Shown here in pieces: positions 1 through 10,691 of a DNA stretch of 64,000 nucleotides (position 1 is the first letter of the stretch; every line of letters starts with the position of its first letter). Both the position numbers and the translations under genes were made by a program. This DNA comes from Deuterostichococcus epilithicus (lineage: Eukaryota; Chlorophyta; Trebouxiophyceae; Prasiolales; Stichococcaceae), in assembly GCA_033439295.1 (NCBI GenBank), contig JAVTLE010000013.1:2666001-2730000 (forward strand), given 5' to 3'. The notes beneath the pieces are model-generated. The model did not search any database. It was not told the DNA's origin and saw only the letters and a list, made by a program, of their open reading frames with translations.

Positions 1-3000
1 TCCCCCGGGCTCGAAAACACGTAACCATCATCGTCATTGTGAAATGTGTTCATCGAGCAAAGCGACCCCCACCTCAATGCGCTGGCACTCCTTCTGCAAG
101 GCGGCCGGGTCGGGGGGCCCCCCCATCGCCGCCGGGTCCAGGTAGCCCCGCTTGACGGCGTCAAGGTCACGCTCCGCGGCGCGCACTGCGTCCCTCTTCG
201 TGCGCAGCTGCGCCGCCAGCCGCGCCATTTCCCGCTCGTACCTGGGGCAGTATTTAGGGTTTAGGGTGAGCCAACGCTTCAGCCTGCAAAGTCACCTGCT
301 GAGGAAGGTGGCTGGCAGATGGTCGTGTCCTCAGGAAGACGTTCGAGAGGAGGCTTCACACTGTAATGATGGCCAGTCAGTCAGTATCAATCGCAACAAG
401 AGGAAGCGGGTTTCGAGCAGCAGCTGCGCGGCAGCAACGACTGGGGCGCTGTCGCGCTGTTGAATCTGTCTGCTGTTGCAGCACTCGCACGGCTGAGCAG
501 TATCGAGTAGGCAGTGAGGTCCGCAGTGGCAACTGTGGCAGTGTTGGCTGGGGAACGCACGACTCGGAGGGCACATGGATGTCGTAGAGCGACAGGCTCC
601 AGAAGGTGGTGTACAGCTCCACAGAAATGGAGTCCCACACGGGCGCCGGCAGCAGCGCCCGCACGCTGGCCGCCAGCGCCGGCCACGCCTCGTGCCCTGC
701 GTCCGCCGCCGAGGGCACCTCCCCTGCAGTGCAAATGCCACAGGTTTTCTTGGCAGGGGACGGACGCTACAAGGTCTTCCATCGTCAGATTGGGTTCAGG
801 TATGCAATCAGGACACTTCACTGGGCTGTCAAGCCGAGGGCAGGATAGGGCATGGTAGGCGATGCCGCAGCGGCCGGGATGCTGCCAACCCCAAGGGCAG
901 CGGACTGCTTCTGGGTGCAACCCCTGTGCTGCAGCTGCCATGCGCCCGTCTCACCTGGCTCCTGCGTGGCTGGTGGCGCCACCGCGCCCTCGATCTCGCC
1001 CTCCTCCGCGGCCACCTCCCCCTCCTCCGGCTTGGTGTCCGCCGACTTGACAGCGGCGGGCGGCGCTGGTGCCGGCGGCGCCACTCCCGCAATGAGCGAC
1101 CGGTACAGGTGGAATGCAAACTCCTGCAGGGCGGGGCTTACGATACGTGGCGCAACAACCACCTTGCTGATGCCCTGCTGGCATCAGTCACCCACAGCGA
1201 CATAATCAAAAGCAAAGGAGCCAAGACCGGCCAGCGCCTTCCACTCCAACTACAACTACAAGCAGGCAGCCCGCTGGGTCAGTGCTCATCTGTGCAGCCC
1301 CTCGCTACGGCAGGAGCAGAAGTCGTTCTACATCCGACCAGCGGGCTGGCTCATGCTTGTTTTGGCCACAGCAGGCGCTGGCTGCCAGCTTGCGCTGTAT
1401 GCTGCGATGCAAGCGAACTCTGGCAGTGACAGGGCGGAGCACCCAGAAGGTAACAAACAGCAGCTTCAACACGGCAGACCAACGCAGGTGTCGAAAATGA
1501 CGCACCGGGTCGAAGCCGTAGTCCACGACCAGGGACTCCAGCGGCGGCAGCAGCCGCGCGTAGTCCCCCGGCAACATTGCCTTCTGCAGGAACTCGCCAA
1601 ACTGCGCGGCACCGACAACACACCCCGGTTGCTCTCGAGAACCTAGCCTTACAGCCGCAGAGATGCAGGTGTGTACGAAGGAGCGTACAAAGGCACCCAG
1701 TGCAGTGCGTGCGATCAAAACAAAGTCCAGTGGGCAGCCGGCAGGCAAACAGCACAGGACGACCGACCGAGGCACCAAGCAGACGGCAGGCTACCAACCC
1801 TACATCCATGCGGTGAAACCCTAGATCCTAACCCACCATGCCCTGGGAATGCTGCAAAAATTGAAAGTCACGCACCTGCAGCAGCGTCTGTTCCGCCTTG
1901 TCGTACAGCTCGGCGACCAGCTTGAGATGTGGCGACTCCGTCTGCAGCGCGATCAGCCGCAGCTGCTGTCCCAGCAGCACCAGCAGCGGCAGCGCCAGCT
2001 GCTGCTCCTCCGGCCCCTGCGCACGAGTTTCCTCTCAATGGAACAGAGACAGCGTTCGCGGGTGCATGTGTAGACCAATTGCAGGTCGTGGTGATGCGCT
2101 GTGCTGTCGTGCGCCGTGCTGTGGGCCGCCACCGGCGCCGCGCCGTGCATGTCGCGTCCGACAGAAGGCGGAAGGTGGAAGGGACACTGATGCTGCAATC
2201 CTGCGCCAGCAGCAAACTCGCTGCCGAAACGGCCGAACGGAGTCGTGAGCCTGGTGTGCTGTCGACACCTCCGTTTCACAAGCGCCGCACCTGCTGCAGC
2301 GCGGCCAGCAGGCGTGCGGCGCCCTTGGCCAGCTGCTTGCTGTTGCGCACGGCCCCAAAGGCCAGCGTCTGCGCCCTGAGCGCCTCACCGCCAGCCATGC
2401 CGTCCACCTGCTCCTGGCTGAGGTCCGTCACCGTCACCACACCCTGCACAAGCATGTCATCACTGGTTATGAGATCATCACGGTTTAATTCGAGAGTCCA
2501 GGGTTTTGCGGGTAGGAGAACCCTGCCCCGCCGCACGGTCCACCTGCTCCATGCTCAAGTTCGTCACCATCACTTCGCCCTGCGCACCGTCAAGGAGCGA
2601 TCGGCAGGGCGGCAGCATCATCAGGGGAGCTGGGCGGTCTGGCAACCCAAACTGGAACCTTGACGAGGCCAGCCCAACCTGCTCGACATCCTGGCCGCAT
2701 CAGATCAGAAGTCAGCACTGGAACCAAACCCTGTCAGGGGCTGCGACCCGTCAGTCAGGGCCACATGGGGAATGGCTCCTTGATGTTGTGCGCGCAAGAG
2801 GTGTTCGCTCCACCACGCAGCTCGCAATGCCTGAGTCCGCACCGCCATGGCCGCCACCAGCTGCGACTCCCTAAACCCTCAACCCTTCAGCCCGCACCGT
2901 CATAACGGCCACCAGCTCCTTGAGCACCAGCAGGTCGAAGGCCTGGCCGGCGCGCAGCTGGTTGACCAGGTACTGCGCCAGCGCTGCGATGTCCACGCCC

Positions 3001-6000
3001 GGGTGCTGCTTCGCGGCGTGCCCCGTGAAAGACGCCAGCGCCATCAGCCAGTCCGCGATGTTGACGCCGTCCTGCTTCAGCTTCTGGCGGCCTGCAGCGT
3101 GTTACAAAAAAAATGTATAGTTTGTTTACAACTGTACAACTGTACTTATTGACACGAAAATTTACAAGTACAGTTGTGTTTGTTGGGAGCAAAGGCATCC
3201 AATGGGTGAGGCGTGTAATGTGAGCCTGGGTAGGATGCTGCTGAGCTGCAGCTCGGGCGGTGATTCTGCTGGGCGCCCCGAGCACTGCGCTGCGTCTGCG
3301 CACCGGAGCCAGCGAGGCGGTCGATGATGACGAAGGTGAGGACGTCGAAGCCGAGCGGCGTGAGGTAGCGCAGCGCCTCAACGTACGGCTCCACCATGTT
3401 GGTGTACGCCTCCACCTGCGCGCGAACATGAGTGAACTCAAAAAGGATCTGTTCTATCGTTAATACACCTGTCTGTACCAACCATGTTGGTGTATCCCTC
3501 CACCTGCGCACACAAATGAATCCAAGTAATGAAGCGTGGAGGGTGTCACAAGTATGTAGACGAAATTTCGCTGTCAACACCCGCAAGTGGCTCCAACTGT
3601 GCGTCTACATTTCAGGGAATTCCCCGACTTTGTGTCCTTTGGTAGTGCGCTGACCAACGCCTGCAGGTTAAGAGTCGAGTTGGTGTGCTGCCAAGGCCTG
3701 TGCAGCACGGTGGAGCGTGCGGCGCACCGCTGCCGCCTAGCCACGCTGACAGTTGTTGCCAGAAACTGCGACAAGAGACTGGTCCATGTGCCAGCTGTGT
3801 TGGGCGCTGCTCACCTGCGCGATCATCGTCTCGGCGACTGCGAGCGGGTTTGCCGCCGCCACCTTGGCGAGCATGCGGCCAAAGGGCTTGAGCTTCTCCT
3901 TGTTGTCTTTCTTGTTCTGCGGCACGTGCACCCGCCGCAGCACCTTTTTGAGCTCCACAGACGCCAGCTTGGCGGCCGCCGCCAGCAGCGGCGTCGCCTT
4001 GGTCGCCTCCTGCCGCAGGGTCGAGCACAGCAGAACCCTCAGCTGGGTTGCGCTGCGTCAGTGCTGTTCACACTCGCGCAGCGGGCAGCATCGGGAAGCG
4101 GTCGTGGTGTCTGCTCCGGTGAGCAAAGGCATACGGTCCAGCGGTTCGAACTGCACATGAGCATCGTGCTGTCCATGTGGCGGCTCATGATGCCGTTCCG
4201 CTCTACACGGACCTGCGATCGACATCTGCTATCTTCAGCGCACTTCTGCACAGAGGGACATGGGCGCACCCGCAGCTGGGTGTACAGGCGGTAGCGGGTG
4301 GTGTAAGGCAGCGCCCCCAGGACGCCGTAGATCTCGGACGCGACCGCGGGCACCGCCGGCGTCAGCATCATGCCCGGCAGCAGCACGCTCGCCAGCACCT
4401 CCTCAACCTGCGCCAATGCCTGGTTCTATCAAATTTGAATTTTATATCGATGGAGCAGATCTAGTCACACAAGCGAGCTGGTTGACCATGTCGTGACACG
4501 GCGGGCCACAATCAGACAGCGGGAGGTTGGCACCGGCATCGGCACGACCTCTCGAGGCTCCTCAGTGGTTGCGCCACGTGAGCAGGAGCTGACTCGTCAA
4601 GCAGCTGCGGCGCGGCGGCAGTACCGACCACAGAAGCGACCGTTCAACGTGACCGCTGTGCAGGTGCCCCAGTTGCCCGCTAAAAAGCGCGCCTTGGCCA
4701 GCTCTGCGGCCGCAGCGGCGCGCCCAGCCTCAGGCGCGTCCGGGCCGGCTGCTGGAAGGTGGAAGTCCAGGACGAACCGCAGGCCGCGCGACAGCCGCGC
4801 CATGAGCCCCACGTCGCCGCTGATGTGCAGCCCCAGCGTCTGCAGCCGGCCCAGCAGCGCCGCATCCAGCACAGGGGGGGCCGCCGGCCTCGAGCCCTGT
4901 CCGGGGCAGCAGACCGCCTTCTTGTCTGGACAAATACTCGCACGCTTGGGATGGGGATGCAGCCGAGGGCAGGGTGCCGGATCGCGTACGGATATCAGCT
5001 GGTTTGTGCTGTGCCGATGTGCCGCAGGAAGACGGCCCACGGCGGGCTGCCAGGGGCGTGCCTGCAGGACTCCCGCCACCGAGGCTGGTGGGGCGAACCG
5101 GGTGGGCACGTGCTGGCACGCACCGCCTAACTCAGCACGGGTGAAGGAGGGGAAACCTGCCTTGGGATCGAGCGCGTAGCGCCCGGCCAGGCCCTGCGGG
5201 TAGGCGGCCGCCAGCAGCGGCGCGAGCAGCGCGTGCGCGTCGGCCNCCAGCGCCGCCGCGACCGGCGGGTGCGCCGCCGGCGCGACACCCAGCGCCGCCA
5301 GCCAGCCCGACAGCCTCTCCGCCTGCTCCCACTCGCCAGCCTGCCCGCGTAGGACGCAGAGTCACGACTGGACCGCACGTGCGGAGGCGCGGCACCGACA
5401 TGGGCACGTGTCACCAGCGGCGCTGCGAGGCCACGCCGGCAAGCGCAGGCCGCGGCGCTGCCACAAGGGGATAGCAGGGCTCGGGCAGCGCAGTGCACCG
5501 ACGGGTGGTGTGCGATGCACATTCTCGACACTTTTGTTCGGCAAGCCGCTGTCACCCGCATGAGCGCCGCCAGCAGGCCCAGCTTCTGGTTGCCAGCGGC
5601 CAGGGGGGCCCGCGCCGTCTCCGCCATGGGCCGCACGTCCAGCCGCAGCGTCGCGCTGGTGAGCACTGCAGGGCCGCGCGGCTGCCCCGCGGCGGCGTCC
5701 TGCTGCGCCTGCGCCGCCAGCACAGATTGTTGCTCCTTTGTGGGTGCACGCGGAGTCAGCGAGTGATCTGTCGGGAACAGGAACGCTGCCGGACCTGTGA
5801 GACCCTCCATCAGCACCACTGCAGCTGCGGCCTGCGGGCACCGGGTGCGCGGTGCCACGCGGTGTCCGGCCGGTCACATACTGTTGGGACCGGACCATGG
5901 CGACTGGTGAATGGCACCTCCCGCGGCCGGTCAATGTCTGCAGCTGGGAGCCATCTTGTGCTGCAGCTGAGAGCCATTGTGGATCCCAAAGTCTAGCTGG

Positions 6001-8343
6001 TGCTCGGGGTCCCAATGGCGCCGCACCGGCTCGGCTGCCGTCGACGCGAGGCTGATGACGCCGATGCCGCGGATCTCCTTCGCCAGCGCGGCCGCGGCGT
6101 CCTTTGCTGCCGCCGCCATCGCCTCGTCGCCCGGCGCCAGGTGCCCCATCACCGCCTCAAGGCTCACGATCCCCGCCTGCCCGGATTCACACTCTCTGCA
6201 GTTCACACCTTCATGCCAGGCTGTTGCGGCAGCAGCCTCACGCGTATGCAAGGTGTCCCAATGGCTCCAGACTCACTGTCTACGTGTAATCAGGGTCCAT
6301 TCCTGGCCCCAAATGGGAGCGCAGGCATGTGTCGCTCCTCGCTGGACTTTTTGCGGCTGCAGCATCAGCTGCACGACGGCAGGCCGACAGCAGGCCTGCA
6401 GGAGCGCCGAGCGCAGGACTGGACAACGATCGAGAGGCAGTCTGGCAGGACCGCGCCACAGGATGCTGCAGTCCGAGGCAGAGTGTCCACCTCCTCGCAC
6501 GGGCGCCCCTGCCGCACCTTCATGAGGGCCACCGCCACAGCGAAAAGGCTGTCCGGCGTCTCGCCGCCGCCCGCGGCGGCGTGCTGGAACAGGAAGCCCA
6601 GCATCTGCGCCACCGAATCGGGCACGAAGAGCCGGAAGAGGGCCACGTAGGCGCCGTTGCCGGGCTGCGCCGCAAAGGCCTGCAGCGCCAACGCGATGGC
6701 GCGGTTCGGGTCCAGGTCGAAGTACCCGATGAGCGCCTTCGTCTCCAGCACCTGTGCAGGAGGGTCAACACGTTATAGGGCCTGTCGACGGTTCGGAGCT
6801 TGAGAGAGCAGCGACCCTGGAGCTGGATGCGGTGTGGGTCAAGGTTAAGGTTACCCAATGAAAGAAAAACCCTGGAGGCAGACCTGCTGACAGCCTGTTT
6901 CGAACATTGACCCCTAGTGGACAGTCCCCAACCAGCACCAGCGATTTCAGATTCCCAGCACCTGTCTGCAGGAGGGGCACGCAGTCAGCTCCTCCTCATC
7001 GCAGCTCTCGAGCTCTAAAGATGCACAGCCTTATGCGCGAGCTGCAGCTGGTGTGCATTATATAAGATGCAGCCAGGCATGCATCAACCGCCTCAGAGGG
7101 AGGTCCAGCACATCGAAGCTGGTGTCACGCTGGCTGCACCTCCCGCAACCTCAGCAGGACACCAGAAAGACACGACGCACTCGCCATGCTGGCGGGCGGC
7201 AGCCTGGCGCTGCCAAAGCGGCCACGGCGCCGCCCAAAGAACCCCTTGCGTCCCCCGGCACTCCCTCTTCCCCCTCCCTTCCGCCCACTGACACATGCAA
7301 TCCGCACCAGGCCGGGCACGCTGGAGGGCGCCAGCGATGCGCCGCCGAAGCGATTGAGAGCGCCCAGCAGCTTCGCAAAGCCCTCGCCCTCCTCCCGCAG
7401 CAGGTTGAACTTCTGCTGCGTGTACACCGCCTTGGTGTTGACGCGGATGCCCTTGCGGTGCCACAGGGTGGCCGACACAACGACGCCGGCCGCCTCCAGG
7501 AAGTCGTCATCCGCCGTCTCCATCACCTCCCGCTTCGTGACCTGGAGGCATGTCACGCAACACAAATGGCGGTCGGGGTATGGACATGGGGAGAGACTGG
7601 GTCTGGAGGGATGCAGGAGCAGTCTCCATCATCTCCCGCTGGTGCTCTGTGGCGCCAGGCCACGAGTGACAGACGAGGGGCAGCTTGTCGATTGGACGAG
7701 CGTGACCTCGGCCTGAGCTTGCCTCCATCCTTCCGCCTCGCATGTCTCAAGCTGGGACAACCAGCGAATCTGAGTGCGACTTCGTGCAGCATGTACGAAA
7801 GGGCAAGCAGAATGGTGGCACGGGAGCTGCTGCAGCTGGCGCAGCTCCTGCACCAGCGCGTGACACTGCGACATCGACAAGCCAGCAGAGCGGGCCACTT
7901 ACGAGCTGCTGCTTGAGCAGCTCCTGCAGCAGCGCCACAAGGCGCTCCCGCGGGCCGTCCTTGCCGGCGGCAGGCGCGGCGGCCGGCGCCCCGCCGACCG
8001 CCGCCTGCAGCCAGCCCATCCACAGGACGTCCACCAGCGCGGGGCCGCAGCCCGAGGCCACCGGCCCTGCGCACCGCACGCCCACCACGAACTTGTCCGG
8101 CGCGAGCTCCCCCTGCAGCGGCACAGTGAACATGAGGATGCACACTCATAGTGCTCAACGTAAAAGAAGTGGCATTGCTCGTAATACGGGCAAGTTGGAT
8201 GTCTCAAAGGGAGGTTGAACCCTCGCGTCTCGACAGCAGCAGGTGCCCACCTGTGCGACCGCCTGGCATAGCTCGTACAGATACTGCTGCAGGGTGGCCG
8301 CGGTGACGCCTGTGATGGTCGGCCCCGAGTCGCTCGCCACGAG
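1..8343 (-). CDS. THO2: THO complex subunit 2 (THO2/THOC2), partial
   Basis: Largest subunit of the nuclear THO/TREX complex, which couples transcription to mRNA export. Eighteen exons join in phase (1005 codons): 8251-8343, 7903-8112, 7308-7541, 6518-6751, 6027-6176, 5556-5735, 5161-5340, 4693-4896, 4270-4407, 3815-4009, 3304-3415, 2898-3091, 2291-2443, 1876-2016, 1506-1601, 955-1123, 561-723, 73-241. Family signatures in order: LYELC, YTQQKFNLLREEGEGFAKLL, LIGYFDLDPNRA, YTTRYRLY, EAYTNMVEPYVEALRYLTPL, DGVNIADWL, QEQVDGMAGGEALRAQTLAF, and WDSISVELYTTFWSLSLYDI. This order matches plant THO2. The C-terminus lies beyond base 1. The first exon, with the start codon, was not found; it must lie above 8343, and an ATG-led open stretch at 9076 is a weak candidate. 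Two introns (after 5161 and after 4693) appear to use GC donors. One ambiguous base (n) sits in exon 5161-5340. Four intronic exon-edge echoes are listed separately. Confidence 0.93.
248..270. repeat. Interstitial telomere-like motif
   Basis: The plus strand contains about two units of the plant/green-algal telomere heptamer TTTAGGG, just outside the acceptor of THO2 exon 73-241. Shorter CCCTAAA-type fragments occur at about 2871, 30365, 40003, 53366, 55764 and 60219, mostly near exon borders. Confidence 0.6.
2527..2579 (-). repeat. Echo of a THO2 exon start
   Basis: On the minus strand this intronic stretch has an AG acceptor followed by codons reading GEVMVTNLSMEQVD, a diverged copy of the start of exon 2291-2443, which reads GVVTVTDLSQEQVD. 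The copy lies about 136 bases upstream of the real exon start. It soon loses similarity and is not needed for the reading frame. Confidence 0.8.
2834..2870 (-). repeat. Echo of a THO2 exon end with donor
   Basis: The minus strand reads SQLVAAMA followed by a GTGCGG donor. It copies the end of exon 2898-3091, which reads KELVAVMT followed by GTGCGG. The copy lies in the following intron, about 56 bases further on. The donor hexamer is retained exactly. Confidence 0.8.
3479..3510 (-). repeat. Echo of a THO2 exon start
   Basis: The minus strand shows an acceptor CGCAG followed by VEGYTNMV, matching the start of exon 3304-3415 (CGCAG then VEAYTNMV). It lies in the preceding intron, 88 bases upstream of the real acceptor. 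Confidence 0.85.
7617..7650 (-). repeat. Echo of a THO2 exon start
   Basis: The minus strand reads HQREMMETAPAS, resembling TKREVMETADDD at the start of exon 7308-7541. It lies about 100 bases upstream of that exon's acceptor, inside the preceding intron. Similarity covers about 30 bases. Confidence 0.65.
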
Positions 8344-9274
8344 CTGCACATCGCAGCACGAGATGAACACACCGGCTCCAAGGTCTGTTTGACAGCAGAG
8401 CTGCGGCACCCTGCTAGGGTGCAATTGTGGCGTCTCGTCTGAAAATGCCCGGCGAATGGAAAATGCCAGGATTTGCGGATGGCTCTACTCTGCGTTGCAA
8501 GCCATTTGATACTTTGCCACCCTGCAGCCGCGCGTCTCTTACTGGCAGCCGTCACAAGACTGTGAATCTAATTTGCCGCTGACGGCATGAGGCCATCCTT
8601 GCACTGACGCACTGACCGCCGTTCAGGGCGTGCCGTTGTGCTGTGCCCTGCCAATCTCGTCATAACCGACAGGATAACAAGAGCAACACGCTTACCTTGC
8701 CCTCGTTGATAGAAACAATTTGCTGTGAGCTCACAACACCGACTGCAGGTGCTGCATGAGCAGGCGCGTCTCCGGCCAGCGCCATTGCACTGAGTGATTC
8801 CGCAACTAGCCACTGCTATCCACCATGCTGAGGGCAGTCCCTCAAACCAGCACGGTCCGCCATCAGGACATAGTGGTGTTTGAGTGTCACCACCTCCCAG
8901 GCCCAACAAAGTCGCTGGTGCCTTGCGACCCTGTGCACACCCTTTAGCAGCGATTTTCCGTCAGCAAACCAGCGAATACGCTTTGCCCGATCTACTTGTG
9001 CTCTTGTCGTGCTGCACTGCTGCTTCCAACATGCACGGTGTGCTGCTTTAACTTCAATTCGCAGAGTTGCGGTCATTTGTGATTTCTGCAGCGTACTGTC
9101 TGCGTTCTAACTGAAAGCCTAGTCGGATCAGCACCGATCGCTCGCCGTTTGCAATTTCAAGCATACGGCCATAAGTATCTGCTTCCACTCACCAGCAGCG
9201 CACCGACACGGCAGAGCAACGAAAATTTCTCCACTGAAGCCGCTTACTGTCTGAATACACGGGCCTCGCCCGAC
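8344..9274. promoter_or_regulatory. Divergent intergenic region THO2 / Maf-like gene
   Basis: The region lies between the first identified THO2 exon (minus) and the Maf-like start codon at 9275 (plus). It should hold both promoters and the missing first THO2 exon. No TATA box or convincing motif could be singled out. A minus-strand ATG at 9076 opens a 46-codon stretch ending before a GTGTGC donor; this is a candidate first exon without homology support. Confidence 0.4.
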
Positions 9275-10417
9275 ATGCTGGTGCAGTACCTGCCGCAGTT
9301 GGCGCACCACCGCATCGTGCTGGCGTCGGCGTCGCCACGGCGGCAGGAGCTGCTTTCGCTGCTGGGCCTCAAGTTTGAGGTGATGCCCTCCACCTTTGCG
9401 GAGGACCTGCCGCACGAGGGGCACAGCCCGGCCAGCTACGTGCAGGAGACGGCGCGGCACAAAACTCTAGAGGTGGCGCGCCGGCTTGCGGGCGACGGCG
9501 GGCGGCAGCCTGCACTCATCATCGGCGCAGACACGGTGGGGGAGACGTCAGATCTGTGGCCATGTGAAGGTTCATTTCGTTCCTGTGCATAAGCTTGAAT
9601 CGACTTGTCTCCCAAGGTGACAGACAAAAACCGCCACATGCCTGCGCTGCAGGTGGTGGAGATTGACGGCGACATTTTGGAAAAGCCCGATGATGCTGAC
9701 GACGCGATCCGAATGCTGACCAGGTGCTGCACCAACTTTATGGTACTGCCGATCGAATTGATAGCCAACAGCCACATGCAAAGCACTGCTGTGAGCTAAG
9801 CATGCGTCCATCGCACAGGCTCAGCGGGAGGGAGCATATCGTGCACACAGGCGTGGTTCTCTTTACACCGCAACCCACTGGAGGTTCGTGTGCTTCGAAT
9901 ACGCTTGCTGCTGATCGGTGGGTGCTTCGAGCCGCAGTGCCACCTCAGCCCATGACAGCAATCCTCCGGCCTGCCAGATTTGTGAGTGTACTCGACACCT
10001 GCGGCTGCATGCATGTGCAGGAGCGGAGGCTAGCGAGAGCAATGAGGCCACGGAGAGCATTTTCTCAGAGACGACCACTGTGCAATTCGACCAGCTCACG
10101 GATGCAGACATCCGCGCCTATGTGGAGACAGGTGACGCTCAATTGACCTGCCGCATGTTCAACACATGCTGGGCAGCACGCATAGTTGCATGATGTTGTG
10201 ATCATCGAGCGGCTACAGGTAAATCAGACTTGATCGATTTGCCTGCTGTGTCGCAGGAGAGTGCTTCGGGAAGGCGGGGGCGTACGGTATACAGACACCC
10301 GCCATGCAGTTTGTCCGTCGCGTCGACGGCTGCTACTTCAACGTGATGGGCTTCCCTGTGAATCACTTCTCAAGGAGAATGGGCGAACTCATTGAGGCCG
10401 GGACACTTGCGTTGTAG
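9275..10417 (+). CDS. Maf-like nucleoside triphosphate pyrophosphatase
   Basis: Complete five-exon gene (9275-9535, 9653-9723, 9819-9883, 10021-10131, 10257-10417) encoding 222 residues, all in phase. Family known to hydrolyse non-canonical or modified NTPs to the monophosphate. Signatures: IVLASASPRRQELLSLLGL near the N-terminus (phosphate-binding S-R-R-E/Q motif), IGADTV, DGDILEKPDDADDAIRMLTR, LSGREHIVHTGV, and the C-terminal GKAGAYGIQ and FNVMGFPVNHF motifs. The length is close to animal and plant Maf domains, with no methyltransferase fusion. The ATG at 9275 is chosen because it immediately precedes the conserved HHRIVLASASPRR core; no clear transit peptide is present. The first donor is GTGGGG, an unusual site. 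Confidence 0.95.
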
Positions 10418-10691
10418 CGGCCAGGCTGGGCCTCCTAGAAGACCGCAGACCACTACCTGCAGATGCGCCACATCCGACCAACTCTGTGATAGCAATTTTG
10501 CACAGAACGGCAGAGTGATCGTACGCCTGCAAATGCCGATGTTGGCGAAGAAAGCACCCGCGGCTTTTGCCGCTGCTCCTGGGCGGGCAGCTGTAGGGTT
10601 TTCATACATTCAAACCGGTGATCGACATGCACGAGTTTCACGTCAGCTTGCAACATTCGTCCGGCCACTGCACGCTGCAGAGACCTGCCAA

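Noticed and set aside
5938-5975. Short tandem duplication CTGCAGCTG(G/A)GAGCCAT in a THO2 intron
   Set aside because: A real repeat, but it copies intron sequence only and is not an exon-edge echo.
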